Assembly (NCBI GenBank): GCA_019749805.1
Contig: JAIEPH010000027.1
Span: 143,396-207,395 of the forward strand
DNA from: Mycobacteriaceae bacterium
GTDB lineage: Bacteria; Actinomycetota; Actinomycetes; Mycobacteriales; Mycobacteriaceae
Reading direction: 5' to 3'
DNA length: 64,000 bases
Numbering within the stretch: the first letter of the stretch is position 1; each line of letters begins with the position of its first letter. This document shows positions 20,563 through 29,513 of this stretch, in pieces. The notes beneath the pieces are model-generated. The model worked only from the letters and a program-made list of their open reading frames with translations, did not search any database and was not told where the DNA came from. Position numbers and translations under genes: made by a program.

Positions 20563-21906
20563 CTATGTCTGTTCTGGCGTTGATGAGGACCGTGTGCCCT
20601 GCGGCTCGGTGGGCGGAGGCATCACCTGCACCGATGCCGGGGATGCGATCGCATTGACTCGGGTTACCCCGAATTCTGCCCCACCATCACCGACACCTGC
20701 CTGGCCGGGCCGATCCGGCATCGCTGTCGGCGAGAAGGGCGTGGTCTCGGTGATGGTGTTGGTGATCGTCGGCTGCGGTGTCTGCTCCTGGTCCTTACGG
20801 TCCTGAGCGTTGAGCACGATCAGAATCGCGATGACAATGGCCAGGGCACCGAGCACACCGGCCGCCCACAGCAGCGCTCGCTGGCCCGAGGAGAACGTGC
20901 CGCGAGACGGCGCCGGGGGAGGGCGATGGCTGCCGGTGGCCGGACGGGGCCGGGCGGCGATGGCGGGGGAACGCGTGCTCAGATCCGCGGCGGCGCGAGC
21001 CTGAGCAGCCGAGGGCACGGCGGCGGGGGTGGCCCGGCCGAGTGTCGGCGCCTGATTCGGCCGCGGGGGACGTCGGCCCGAGCGGACGGCGGCGACCGCG
21101 TCGGCGAACAGCCCGCCGGAGCGGTACCGCATACCCGGATTTTTGACCAAGGTGATCTCGATCAGCTCGCGCACGTTGGGCGGCAGATCGGCGGGCAGCG
21201 GCGGAGGCGTCTCCTTGATGTGCTTCATCGCGACGGTCAGCGCACCGTCTCCGGTGAAGGGCCGCTTGCCCGAAACAGACTCGTAGCCAACGACTCCCAG
21301 TGAGTACACGTCGCTGGCCGCGGTCGCGTCATGGCCGAGCGCCTGCTCGGGTGCGATGTACTGGGCGGTGCCCATCACCATGCCGGTCTGGGTGACCGGG
21401 GCGGCGTCGACGGCCTTCGCGATGCCGAAGTCGGTGAGTTTCACCTGACCGGTCGGGGTGATCAGGATGTTGCCCGGTTTGACGTCACGATGTACCAGCC
21501 CCGCGGTGTGAGCGACCTGCAGCGCTCGGCCGGTCTGCTCGAGCATGTCCAGCGCATGGCGCAGCGAAAGCCGGCCGGTGCGCTTGAGCACCGAGTTCAG
21601 CGGCTCGCCGTTGACGAGTTCCATCACCAGGTAGGCGGTGCGGCCCTCACCGTCCATGTCGGTTTCGCCGTAGTCGTACACGCTGGCGATACCGGGATGG
21701 TTGAGCATCGCCACAGTGCGCGCCTCGGCGCGGAACCGTTCGACGAACTCCGCGTCCTCGGAGTACTCGGCCTTGAGCACCTTGACCGCGACGCGGCGGC
21801 CCAGCCGGGAGTCGATACCTTCCCAGACCTGGCCCATGCCGCCGGTGGCGATGAGCCGCTGCAGCCGGTAGCGGCCGGACAGCGTCACTCCCACGCGGGG
21901 ACTCAT
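20563..21906 (-). CDS. pknA: Serine/threonine protein kinase PknA
   Basis: The 447-residue kinase controls growth and cell shape together with PknB. Motifs seen are [11 protein letters not shown] (glycine loop), VAVKVLKAE (Lys), [13 protein letters not shown] (catalytic Asp), LTDFGIAKA (DFG) and [15 protein letters not shown] (activation loop). A transmembrane helix lies at about residues 345-365, with a Pro/Thr-rich extracellular tail and no PASTA repeats. Its start overlaps the pbpA stop as ATGA. Confidence 0.96.
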   Translation of the reverse strand: MSPRVGVTLSGRYRLQRLIATGGMGQVWEGIDSRLGRRVAVKVLKAEYSEDAEFVERFRAEARTVAMLNHPGIASVYDYGETDMDGEGRTAYLVMELVNGEPLNSVLKRTGRLSLRHALDMLEQTGRALQVAHTAGLVHRDVKPGNILITPTGQVKLTDFGIAKAVDAAPVTQTGMVMGTAQYIAPEQALGHDATAASDVYSLGVVGYESVSGKRPFTGDGALTVAMKHIKETPPPLPADLPPNVRELIEITLVKNPGMRYRSGGLFADAVAAVRSGRRPPRPNQAPTLGRATPAAVPSAAQARAAADLSTRSPAIAARPRPATGSHRPPPAPSRGTFSSGQRALLWAAGVLGALAIVIAILIVLNAQDRKDQEQTPQPTITNTITETTPFSPTAMPDRPGQAGVGDGGAEFGVTRVNAIASPASVQVMPPPTEPQGTRSSSTPEQT

Positions 21907-23378
21907 GTCCCCTCCCGCAACGCTGCTGCAATGGTGGCCCGCCCGATCGGCGCGGCCAGCGCCCCTCCGGTGGCGGACAAGCGGTCGCCCCCGTCCTCGA
22001 CCAGCACGGCGACGGCGACCTTGGGTGCCTGCGCCGGGGCGAATGCGATGTACCAGGCATGCGGTGGGGTGTTGCGCGGATCGGTACCGTGCTCCGCCGT
22101 GCCGGTCTTCGAAGCGATCTGCACGCCGGCGATGGCTCCCTTCTGCTGCGTGACCTGCTCAGCGGCCACCATCAGATCAGTCAGTGTATCGGCGACCTCC
22201 TGCGACACCGCTCGCCGCTCTTCCTGCGGCGCCGCTGAACCGATATTGGCAAGGTCGGGTCCCTTAAGGCTATCGACCAGGTACGGACGCATCGTCACCC
22301 CGTCGTTCGCGATGGTCGCGGCCACCAATGCGTTCTGCAACGGCGTCACCGCGACGTCCTTCTGCCCGATGCTCGACATACCCAGCGCGGCGTCGTCGGG
22401 AATCGGTCCCACGGTCGACTCGACGACCTGCAGCGGGATCATCGGGGGAGGGGTGTCCATTCCGAAGGACTGCGCCGCGGATCGCACGGCATCCCTGCCC
22501 GCATTCAAGCCGAGCTCGACGAATGCGGTGTTGCACGACTTCGCGAATGCCTGACGCAACGTGGTCGTCGGGCCAGGACCACATGTGGAGCCGTCGAAGT
22601 TCTCCAGGGTTGCGGTGCTGTCCGGCAACGGGATTCGCGCCGCGGTCGTCACCTGGGTGTTCTCGTTCGCACCATTTTCGAGCGCCGCCGCGGTGGTGAT
22701 GACCTTGAAAGTCGAGCCGGGCGGATAGGTTTCGGAGATCGCGCGGTTCAGCAGCGGTGCATCGGGATCGTCGCGCAGCCGCTGCCAGGCGGCCGACTGC
22801 TCCTCCAGATTGTGGGTGGCCAGCAGGTTGGGATCGTAGGACGGCGACGACACCATTGCCAGGATTTTGCCGGTGGACGGCTCGAGTGCCACCACCGAGC
22901 CCTTGCAGGGGCCGTCGCAGCCGTCCTTCATCGCGTCCCAGGCCGCTTGTTGCACTTGGGGTTTGATGGTGGTGTCGACGTTCCCGCCGCGCGGGTCACG
23001 GCCGGTGAAGAAGTCCGCGAGCCGCCGCCCGAACAGGCGTTGATCCGACCCGTTGAGGACGGTGTCCTCGGCGCGCTCGAGTCCGGTGCTCGAGTACTGC
23101 AGCGAGTAGAACCCGGTGACGGGCGCGTACGCGTACGGATTGGGATATACGCGAAGGAAGCGGAACCGGCCGTTGGTCGACACCGAATACGCCAGCAGCT
23201 GACCGCCCGCCGAGATCTGGCCGCGCTGACGCGAGTACTCGTCGAGCAGCACCCGCTGATTTCGCGGATCCGACCGCAGGCCGTCCGCGGTGAACACCTG
23301 GGTGAGCGTGGCATTGGCCAGCAGCACCACAACGAGGACCATGACCGAGACGGCGATGCGGCGCAGTGAGGTGTTCAT
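21903..23378 (-). CDS. pbpA: Penicillin-binding protein A (class B transpeptidase)
   Basis: The 491-residue enzyme cross-links septal peptidoglycan. It has an N-terminal membrane anchor ([16 protein letters not shown]), a dimerisation/pedestal region and a transpeptidase domain with Ser222-x-x-Lys (STFK), SCN at 281-283 and KTG at 424-426. The start at 23378 ([13 protein letters not shown]) overlaps the rodA stop by ATGA. The frame extends upstream to 23531, but that part overlaps rodA and has no family resemblance. Confidence 0.95.
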   Translation of the reverse strand: MNTSLRRIAVSVMVLVVVLLANATLTQVFTADGLRSDPRNQRVLLDEYSRQRGQISAGGQLLAYSVSTNGRFRFLRVYPNPYAYAPVTGFYSLQYSSTGLERAEDTVLNGSDQRLFGRRLADFFTGRDPRGGNVDTTIKPQVQQAAWDAMKDGCDGPCKGSVVALEPSTGKILAMVSSPSYDPNLLATHNLEEQSAAWQRLRDDPDAPLLNRAISETYPPGSTFKVITTAAALENGANENTQVTTAARIPLPDSTATLENFDGSTCGPGPTTTLRQAFAKSCNTAFVELGLNAGRDAVRSAAQSFGMDTPPPMIPLQVVESTVGPIPDDAALGMSSIGQKDVAVTPLQNALVAATIANDGVTMRPYLVDSLKGPDLANIGSAAPQEERRAVSQEVADTLTDLMVAAEQVTQQKGAIAGVQIASKTGTAEHGTDPRNTPPHAWYIAFAPAQAPKVAVAVLVEDGGDRLSATGGALAAPIGRATIAAALREGT

Positions 23379-24787
23379 ACCTTCTCGATCACCTCGGTGC
23401 TCACCGCCGCGATCGGGGTCGCGGACTGCGGGCTGGTGACGATGGGGCGCCGCGCGGAATGAGATATTCGGACCAGGATCCCCAGCAGCAGATAGTTGGC
23501 CAGCAGTGACGAGCCGCCGTAGGACATCCACGGTGTGGTGAGACCGGTCAACGGGATCAGCTTCGTCACGCCGCCCACGACGATGAACAGCTGGATCGCC
23601 AGGGTCGACGCCAACCCGGCAGCCAGCAGCTTGCCGAAGCTGTCGCGCACCGCGATCGCCGTGCGAAGGCCGCGGATGATCACGATCGTGTACAGCATCA
23701 GGACGGCTGCCAGGCCCACCAGACCGAGTTCCTCACCGATGGCTGCGATGATGAAATCGGTCGACGCGGCCGGCACCGTGCCTGGCTGCCCATTGCCCAG
23801 ACCGGTGCCGAAGATCCCGCCCGTGGCGAAGCTGAACATCGACTGCACCATCTGGTACCCGGCGCCCTCGGGGTCGGCGAACGGATCCAGCCAGGTTTGC
23901 ACGCGAACCTGGACGTGACCGAAAAGGTGATATGCCGCAACGCTTCCCGCGGCGAAGAGTGCCAGACCGATGACCACCCAGCTCAGCCGGTCGGTTGCGA
24001 TGTAAACCATCACCAAGAAGGACGCGTACAGCAGAAGCGAGGTGCCGAGATCCTTCTCGAAGATCATCACGCCGATCGATGCGATCCACGCCGCCAGTAG
24101 TGGAGCGAGGTCGCGGGGCCGGGGCAGGTCCATGCCGAGGAAGTGCTTGCCCGCGCTGGTGAACACGCTGCGCTTGGACACGAGGACCGAGGCGAAGAAG
24201 ACGAGCAGCAGGATCTTCGAGAACTCGGCCGGCTGAATGGAGAAGCCCGGCAACCGAATCCAGATCTTCGCGCCATTCTGCTCGGACATCGAGCTGGGCA
24301 GGACCGCCGGGATGATCAGCAGGACCAGGCCGGTGAGCCCACACACGTAGCCGTAGCGCGCGAGCATGCGGTGGTCCCGCAGGAAGATCACGATGACCGA
24401 GAAGCCGACGACGCCGACGAGGGTCCACAGCATCTGCTGGTCGGCGGTGCCGCCGAGGCCACGCTGGATCAGCACGCCCTCGGCGAGGTCCAGACGGTGA
24501 ATCATCACCAGCCCCAACCCATTCAGCAGCGCGACGACAGGAAGGAGCAGTGGGTCGGCGTACGGCGCGAATCGTCGTATCGCGAGATGCGCGCCGGCGA
24601 ACAGCGCCAGATACGCGACGACATACTGGGCCAGGTCCCAACGCAGGCCCTGTTCCTGATTGGCCTCGACGAGCAGCAGCGCGACCGTGGTGATGACGGC
24701 GGCGAAGCCGAGCAGGAACAACTCGGCGTTGCGCCTGTTCGGAAGCGGGGGAGTGACGGCCACCGGTGACTGCGGCTGGGTGGTCAT
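23375..24787 (-). CDS. rodA: SEDS-family peptidoglycan polymerase / lipid II-associated protein
   Basis: The 470-residue protein is a polytopic FtsW/RodA/SpoVE protein of about 12 helices, paired with pbpA in the same operon as expected for a SEDS-class B PBP pair. Family segments are GAKIWIRLPGFSIQPAEFSK, IFEKDLGTSLLLYASFLVM, GIFGTGLGNGQPG, FIIAAIGEELGLVG and LTGLTTPWMSYGGSSLLANY. The start overlaps the pstP stop by four bases. Mycobacterial annotations use rodA (or ftsW-like) for this locus. Confidence 0.94.
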   Translation of the reverse strand: MTTQPQSPVAVTPPLPNRRNAELFLLGFAAVITTVALLLVEANQEQGLRWDLAQYVVAYLALFAGAHLAIRRFAPYADPLLLPVVALLNGLGLVMIHRLDLAEGVLIQRGLGGTADQQMLWTLVGVVGFSVIVIFLRDHRMLARYGYVCGLTGLVLLIIPAVLPSSMSEQNGAKIWIRLPGFSIQPAEFSKILLLVFFASVLVSKRSVFTSAGKHFLGMDLPRPRDLAPLLAAWIASIGVMIFEKDLGTSLLLYASFLVMVYIATDRLSWVVIGLALFAAGSVAAYHLFGHVQVRVQTWLDPFADPEGAGYQMVQSMFSFATGGIFGTGLGNGQPGTVPAASTDFIIAAIGEELGLVGLAAVLMLYTIVIIRGLRTAIAVRDSFGKLLAAGLASTLAIQLFIVVGGVTKLIPLTGLTTPWMSYGGSSLLANYLLLGILVRISHSARRPIVTSPQSATPIAAVSTEVIEKV

Positions 24788-26376
24788 GACAATTCCCGGC
24801 AGTCCGTCCCGGGTACCTGCGGTGGCGGGGGGAGCGCGGTGACGGTCTGAGAAGGTGTGGTTGGCGGGGTGGGCGGCGCCGGCGGGGCAGGGGATGCGGG
24901 CGACTGGGGAGTGTCCGACCCGGGAGGCGGAGGCGGCTTCGTGACCGTCCGCGGGGTTTCCGGCGCCGGTGTCGACGTGCGTTCGCTCGGCTGGCCTGCG
25001 GTTGTGCTGGCCGGTGGATTGTTAGGCAGCCCAGGAGAATTCGACGGATCCGGCGAATGCGGGACGGCCGTGGTGCGCGGCGACGGCGACGGCGTGGTGG
25101 GCGGCGGCGGGCAGACCGGCAGCACCGAACCCTGGGCGAGCTTGTTGATCTGGCCGATGGCGTCGTCTTCGGAACCGGTGGGCAGACCCGCTTCCACCTG
25201 AGCCCGGTCGGCCTGCTTCAGGTCCGTGACGCGAAAAAGCTGGCAGCCGGACGGCGATTGGCCCGGTGCGATGAGGTTGAGGTCGTTGCGGGCGGTCAGG
25301 CAACCGTGCCGGTAGGTCTCCTGCATCGCGACGCCGAGGATCGACCCGGGTATGCCGCGCATGATCGACACGGTGCCGTCGTGCGCGGCGACGTAATAGT
25401 TGCTGCGCACGACCTCGCGGCCGATGACCAGACCGGCTACGACCACCAAAATCAAAAGCGCGGCGGCGATGAACATTCGCCGCCGCGATCTCGGTGCACG
25501 AACCGGCTCCTCTGGAGGGGGTTCCACCCGCTTGGCCACGTTGCGGCGCGGGTTGAATGCCGACGCGCGGCCCGCTGCCGTGTTGGGGGGCGCGGTCTGA
25601 TCGTCGTCACCGGATACCGCGCCGGCGAGAATCGGCTGGGTCTGGCCGTAGTCGTGGGCACTGTTGTCGATGACGTCGGCCACCACGACCGTCACGTTGT
25701 CGGGTCCGCCGCCGCGCAGGGCCAATTCGATTAGGCGGTCCGCACTTTCGGCCGTGTCGGGGATCTGCAGCGCTTCGAGGATGGTGTCGTGGCTGACCGG
25801 ATCGGACAGCCCGTCGGAGCACAGCAGGTAACGGTCCCCAGCCCTGGCCTCACGCATGATCAGGGTGGGCTCGACCTCGTGACCGGTGAGCGCACGCATG
25901 ATCAGCGACCGCTGCGGATGGCTGTGCGCCTCCTCGAGCGTGATGCGGCCCTCGTCGACCAGTGTCTGCACGAAGGTGTCGTCCTTGGTGATCTGGGTCA
26001 GTTCACCGTCGCGCAGCAGGTAGCCGCGGGAGTCGCCGATGTGGACGAGGCCAAGACGATTGCCCGCGAACAGGATCGCGGTCAACGTGGTGCCCATACC
26101 TTCGAGCTCGGGGTCCGCCTCGACCTGCGCGGCGATGGCGGAGTTGCCCTCCCGGACCGCTGTGTCGAGCTTGCTCAGCAGGTCGCCGCCGGGCTCGTCG
26201 TCGTCGAGGTGGGCCAGCGCCGCGATCACCAGCTGCGAGGCGACCTCGCCGGCCGCATGACCGCCCATGCCGTCGGCCAGGGCGAGCAGCCGCGCACCCG
26301 CGTAGACGGAGTCCTCGTTGTTAGCCCGGACCAGGCCGCGGTCGCTGCGCGCGGCGTATCGAAGCACCAGTGTCAC
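24784..26376 (-). CDS. pstP: PP2C-family Ser/Thr phosphatase PstP
   Basis: This phosphatase reverses PknA/PknB phosphorylation. The 530-residue protein begins at GTG 26376 (MTLVLRYAARSDRGLVRANN). The catalytic domain covers about residues 1-240 with metal-ligand motifs NNEDSVYAG, ALADGMGGHAAGE, HIGDSRGYLL and GGPDNVTVVV. A transmembrane helix lies near 300-320 (FIAAALLILVVVAGLVIG), and the extracellular region ends in a long Pro/Thr/Ser-rich low-complexity tail of about 110 residues. It overlaps fhaB by GTGA. Confidence 0.95.
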   Translation of the reverse strand: MTLVLRYAARSDRGLVRANNEDSVYAGARLLALADGMGGHAAGEVASQLVIAALAHLDDDEPGGDLLSKLDTAVREGNSAIAAQVEADPELEGMGTTLTAILFAGNRLGLVHIGDSRGYLLRDGELTQITKDDTFVQTLVDEGRITLEEAHSHPQRSLIMRALTGHEVEPTLIMREARAGDRYLLCSDGLSDPVSHDTILEALQIPDTAESADRLIELALRGGGPDNVTVVVADVIDNSAHDYGQTQPILAGAVSGDDDQTAPPNTAAGRASAFNPRRNVAKRVEPPPEEPVRAPRSRRRMFIAAALLILVVVAGLVIGREVVRSNYYVAAHDGTVSIMRGIPGSILGVAMQETYRHGCLTARNDLNLIAPGQSPSGCQLFRVTDLKQADRAQVEAGLPTGSEDDAIGQINKLAQGSVLPVCPPPPTTPSPSPRTTAVPHSPDPSNSPGLPNNPPASTTAGQPSERTSTPAPETPRTVTKPPPPPGSDTPQSPASPAPPAPPTPPTTPSQTVTALPPPPQVPGTDCRELS

Positions 26377-26840
26377 GGGCGCAGCTCAATTACCGTCTTG
26401 CCGATTCGAACCGGCGTCCCCATCGAAACGCGTACCGCAGTCGTCACCTTGGCCCTGTCGAGGTATGTGCCGTTGGTCGATCCTAGGTCTTCTACGTACC
26501 ATTCCGAACCTCGAGGGGACAGCCTTGCATGCCGTGTCGAGGCGTAATCGTCGGTGAGCACCAGAGTCGAGTCGTCGGCGCGGCCGATCAGCACCGGCTG
26601 GGTGCCCAATGTGATGCGCGTTCCCGCGAGCGCTCCCTCGGTGACGACCAGCTGCCGCGCCACGTTTCGGCGGCCGCGATTGGGCAGCAGCGAGCCCCGC
26701 AACGGCAATCCCCGTCGCACCATGACTGCTCCGGTCGGCGCATAGATGTCGGTCCTCAGGATCCGCAGCACCGACCAGATGAACAACCACAGAAGCAACA
26801 GGAAGCCGACGCGTGTCAGTTGCAGTACCAACCCCTGCAT
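26373..26840 (-). CDS. fhaB: FHA-domain protein FhaB (FipA)
   Basis: The 155-residue protein has an N-terminal hydrophobic helix (VGFLLLLWLFIWSVLRIL) and a C-terminal FHA phosphothreonine-binding domain (VLIGRADDSTLVL, STRHARLSP, DLGSTNGTYLDR). It is a PknA/PknB partner that links FtsZ and FtsQ under stress in M. tuberculosis. It is the first gene of the operon that continues into pstP-rodA-pbpA-pknA-pknB, with 154 bases separating it from fhaA upstream. Confidence 0.94.
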   Translation of the reverse strand: MQGLVLQLTRVGFLLLLWLFIWSVLRILRTDIYAPTGAVMVRRGLPLRGSLLPNRGRRNVARQLVVTEGALAGTRITLGTQPVLIGRADDSTLVLTDDYASTRHARLSPRGSEWYVEDLGSTNGTYLDRAKVTTAVRVSMGTPVRIGKTVIELRP

Positions 26841-26994
26841 CTGACGTCCTCTCCGTCCCCATTCGTTTCCGTCGCATCGACAACCGAATCGAAGTCGCCA
26901 CCTTCGGCAACGTCACGATACTTGGACGGCCAGCTGCATGGGGAGAAGCCGACAGCTTCTCCCGATTGAGGGCCGGCCGCAGATCGGCCGAGCC

Positions 26995-28431
26995 TCAGTG
27001 CACGCGGACGACGATCTCCGAATGGCCCAGCCGGATGACGTCGCCGTCGGCCAGCTGCCACTCCTGGACCGGCGCGTTGTTGACCGTCGTGCCGTTGGTC
27101 GAGTTGAGGTCGGCGAGCAGGGCGACCTGGCCGTCCCAGCGGATTTCCAAGTGCCGGCGGGAGACGCCCGTGTCGGGCAGGCGGAACTGGGCGTCCTGTC
27201 CGCGGCCGATCACGTTCGCACCCTCACGCAGCTGGTAGGTCCGGCCGCTGCCGTCGTCGAGCTGCAGTGTGACGGTGGCGCCGGCAGCGGGGTAGTCGCT
27301 CTGCCCGTAGCCATAGCCGCCGCCCGCGGGCTGGCCGTAGTCGTATCCGCCCTGGGGTTCGCCGTATCCCTGATCGGCGTATCCGGCGCCGGCGTCACCG
27401 CCGTAGCGCCCGTAGTCGGGTTGGGCTCCGTAGCCCTGGTCCTGACGGCCGTAGGCCTGCCCGCCGTACCCGCCCTGATCGGGATAGCCGCCTTGATCGG
27501 GGTAACCGCCCTGATCGGGATAGGAGGGGCGGCCGTAGCCACCGTCGTCGGGCCGTGACGGCGCAGGCGGACGGCCGTAGTCGTAGTCACCCGCCGGCGC
27601 TTGGTAGCCAGGCTGGCCACCTGGGGGCGGGCCGTAGCCGCCGGGTGCCTGACGGTAGCCCGGATCCTGGTATCCGCCGCCGCCCGGGGGCGGGCCGTAG
27701 CCGGCAGGCGGACGCTGCTCGTACGACGGCGGAGGGTAGCCGCCTTGGTCGGGATAGCCGCCCTGCTCCGGGTAGCCGCCCTGGTCGGGATAGCCGCCTT
27801 GGTCGGGATAGCCGCCTTGGCGCGGCGGGTAGCCCGCGTCGCGTTGGGGTGGGTAGCCGCCCTGCTCTTGCGGCGGGTACGGGCCGCGGGGGTCCTGCCC
27901 GCGGTCTTCCGGCCGGCCGTATCGGTCGTCGTAATACTCGTCGCCGGGCCGCCCCTGAGCCTGGCCGCCATATTGCGTCGGGTTGTCGCTCATCGGTACT
28001 CCTGATTCTGCGTTGGACGAAAGGTCTCGGGGTGGTGAGGCGGGATCGCCACTGGTGGAGTCGGGATTGACCGCCCCCCGCGCGCGAAATTGTCCGGTGT
28101 GCAGGCTGGATGATTGTTCGAACCTGACGACCACATCACCATACGTTTGCCATCCCTGCTCATGGATGTATCCCTCCAAGTGCTTGGCAAAAGCCGTTGA
28201 TGTGAGGTCCGGGTCGGCACTCACCTTCTGATAGTCAGGCACACTGAGGGTAATGACGTAGTCGTTTGGCGCCAAAACTCGCCCGGCGGCCAATTCGCGC
28301 GCGCCGGTCTCTGCCTCGCGCCGAAGCATCGCCTCGACCTCTTGCGGAACGATCGATCCGCCGAACACCCGGGCGAATGCGTCGCCAACGGTCGACTCGA
28401 GCTTTCGCTCAAAGCGGTCGACCAGACCCAT
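26995..28431 (-). CDS. fhaA: FHA-domain protein FhaA with N-terminal DUF3662 domain
   Basis: The 478-residue protein has three parts. Residues 1 to about 125 are the FhaA N-terminal domain (DUF3662; MGLVDRFERKLESTVGDAFA). Residues about 150-385 are a low-complexity linker dominated by GGYPDQ-like units, Tyr, Gly, Pro and Gln. The C-terminal FHA domain has GRGQDAQFRL, SRRHLEIRW and DLNSTNGTTV. FhaA binds phosphorylated MviN (MurJ) and tunes lipid II export. The linker is the most repetitive coding stretch in the window. Confidence 0.95.
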   Translation of the reverse strand: MGLVDRFERKLESTVGDAFARVFGGSIVPQEVEAMLRREAETGARELAAGRVLAPNDYVITLSVPDYQKVSADPDLTSTAFAKHLEGYIHEQGWQTYGDVVVRFEQSSSLHTGQFRARGAVNPDSTSGDPASPPRDLSSNAESGVPMSDNPTQYGGQAQGRPGDEYYDDRYGRPEDRGQDPRGPYPPQEQGGYPPQRDAGYPPRQGGYPDQGGYPDQGGYPEQGGYPDQGGYPPPSYEQRPPAGYGPPPGGGGYQDPGYRQAPGGYGPPPGGQPGYQAPAGDYDYGRPPAPSRPDDGGYGRPSYPDQGGYPDQGGYPDQGGYGGQAYGRQDQGYGAQPDYGRYGGDAGAGYADQGYGEPQGGYDYGQPAGGGYGYGQSDYPAAGATVTLQLDDGSGRTYQLREGANVIGRGQDAQFRLPDTGVSRRHLEIRWDGQVALLADLNSTNGTTVNNAPVQEWQLADGDVIRLGHSEIVVRVH

Positions 28432-28690
28432 ATCACCGCCTGCCTCATTTGTTGTCGGTCGCCTTGTCGGCGGCCGCCGCGCCCACGCCGCTGGTTATCC
28501 GCGTGTCGCCTGGCCACCACCCTTGCCTGCATGGTATCGGCCCAGCACGTCGACGCGTGACCAATGGAATTCTGAGAATTGAATCCCAGCAGGTCAGCGG
28601 CGTTTGTCTGGAAGACGTGCCGGCCCGCAGCACCGCATCGGCACGGTTGGGGAGCACGGTGTTGTGCGTGATAGTCTTCCCCGGTTGTTG
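28432..28690. other. Intergenic gap between fhaA and tRNA-Leu
   Basis: No gene is recognisable in these 259 bases. The right end holds the candidate tRNA-Leu promoter; the left end should hold the fhaA promoter, which I could not place. Short open frames on either strand have no family resemblance. Confidence 0.5.
28647..28677 (+). promoter_or_regulatory. Candidate promoter for tRNA-Leu
   Basis: TTGGGG (28647-28652) and TAGTCT (28672-28677, with overlapping GATAGT at 28670-28675 giving a 17-base spacer) precede the tRNA start by 13 bases. The same TTGGG and TAGTCT words occur ahead of tRNA-Ile. Confidence 0.45.
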
Positions 28691-28773
28691 GGGCGAGTGG
28701 CGGAATGGCAGACGCGCTGGCTTCAGGTGCCAGTGTCCTTCGGGACGTGGGGGTTCAAGTCCCCCTTCGCCCA
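28691..28773 (+). tRNA. leuT: tRNA-Leu (CAG)
   Basis: This is an 83-base class II tRNA. Acceptor GGGCGAG pairs with TTCGCCC, the anticodon stem-loop CTGGCTTCAGGTGCCAG presents CAG, the long variable arm is TGTCCTTCGGGACG, and the T arm is GGGGGTTCAAGTCCCCC. CCA is not encoded. It lies upstream of fhaA as in M. tuberculosis. Confidence 0.96.
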
Positions 28774-28789
28774 CAATTCTTGAAACGAC

Positions 28790-29377
28790 TCAGACGAGCA
28801 CTCCGCGCAGGACCAGCTCGCTGAGTGCTGTCGCTGCGGCGTCGATGTCTTTCACGTGACGCACGCAGACCGCGTACCACGCGCCGCCTGCTATGACGTC
28901 CATGACGGCGTCGGCGTCGATCCCGGGGCGGGCCGTTCCCTCGGCGACCGCGGCGTCGATCCGGCCGGCCAGCTGGTTGCGGGCGGCGGCTTCCAGGCGG
29001 TCGCTGATGACGCGGCGCATCCTGCGGTCGGACCCTAAGTCGTTGAGCAGACCGGGAAGTGCCTCACGTACGGCCGGATCCTCGTACATGGCCAGGGCCC
29101 CGCGGCACAGCCGGGTGATCTCGCCGACGAAGTCGTCCGCGGGAGGTTCGGGCCCGAGGTCGGGAAACAGCGCTTCGTGCACCAGCTGCGCCTTGGAAGT
29201 CCACCGTCGGTACACCGCCGGACGGCTCACCTGCGCCGTGGAGGCGATCAGGTCGATGGTCGTCGCCGCGTAGCCACGGTCGACAAGCAGGCGCCGGGTC
29301 GCGGCGAGCACCGCCGCGTCGATCGACGGGTCGCGGCGTGAACCCTGACGCCGGTGGCGCCGCTCGACGGTCTCCAT
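28790..29377 (-). CDS. TetR-family transcriptional regulator
   Basis: The 195-residue protein has an N-terminal TetR helix-turn-helix at about residues 20-65 (LAATRRLLVDRGYAATTIDL, VSRPAVYRRWTSKAQLV) and a helical ligand-binding domain of the TetR_C type (LPGLLNDLGSDRRMRRVISD). It is divergent from the molybdopterin oxidoreductase across 136 bases containing a perfect inverted repeat. Control of that gene and of itself is a reasonable inference. The ligand is unknown. Confidence 0.88.
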   Translation of the reverse strand: METVERRHRRQGSRRDPSIDAAVLAATRRLLVDRGYAATTIDLIASTAQVSRPAVYRRWTSKAQLVHEALFPDLGPEPPADDFVGEITRLCRGALAMYEDPAVREALPGLLNDLGSDRRMRRVISDRLEAAARNQLAGRIDAAVAEGTARPGIDADAVMDVIAGGAWYAVCVRHVKDIDAAATALSELVLRGVLV

Positions 29378-29432
29378 GAATCACGCCCTGCCTTCACCCA
29401 TTTGTCGTTACAGTGTGTCACAACAAGCGCGT

Positions 29433-29494
29433 GCCGAACGTGGGTTACCCGCACGCACTTCGGCCCTGAGGCGTGCGGGTAACCCACGTTCGGC
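29433..29494. repeat. Perfect 24-bp inverted repeat with 14-base loop
   Basis: Arms 29433-29456 and 29471-29494 are exact reverse complements over all 24 bases (outer ends GCCGAACGTGGG / CCCACGTTCGGC). It lies in the divergent gap between the TetR gene and the oxidoreductase, ending 19 bases before the GTG start at 29514. It is much longer than a usual TetR operator. It could be a repetitive extragenic palindrome, a leader hairpin or a double operator. Confidence 0.9.
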
Positions 29495-29513
29495 GGAATT
29501 TTCGGAGGCGAAT

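Noticed and set aside
23800..24600. Plus-strand frames opposite rodA as a separate gene
   Set aside because: rodA motifs are unambiguous on the minus strand and the opposing frames have no homology.
27480..27840. CRISPR-like array in fhaA because of regular short repeats
   Set aside because: The repeats are in-frame codons of the FhaA GGYPDQ linker with no spacer structure and no cas genes.
28445..28774. Minus-strand open frame beginning MGEGGLEPPRPEGHWHLKPA
   Set aside because: It is the antisense translation of tRNA-Leu, not a protein.
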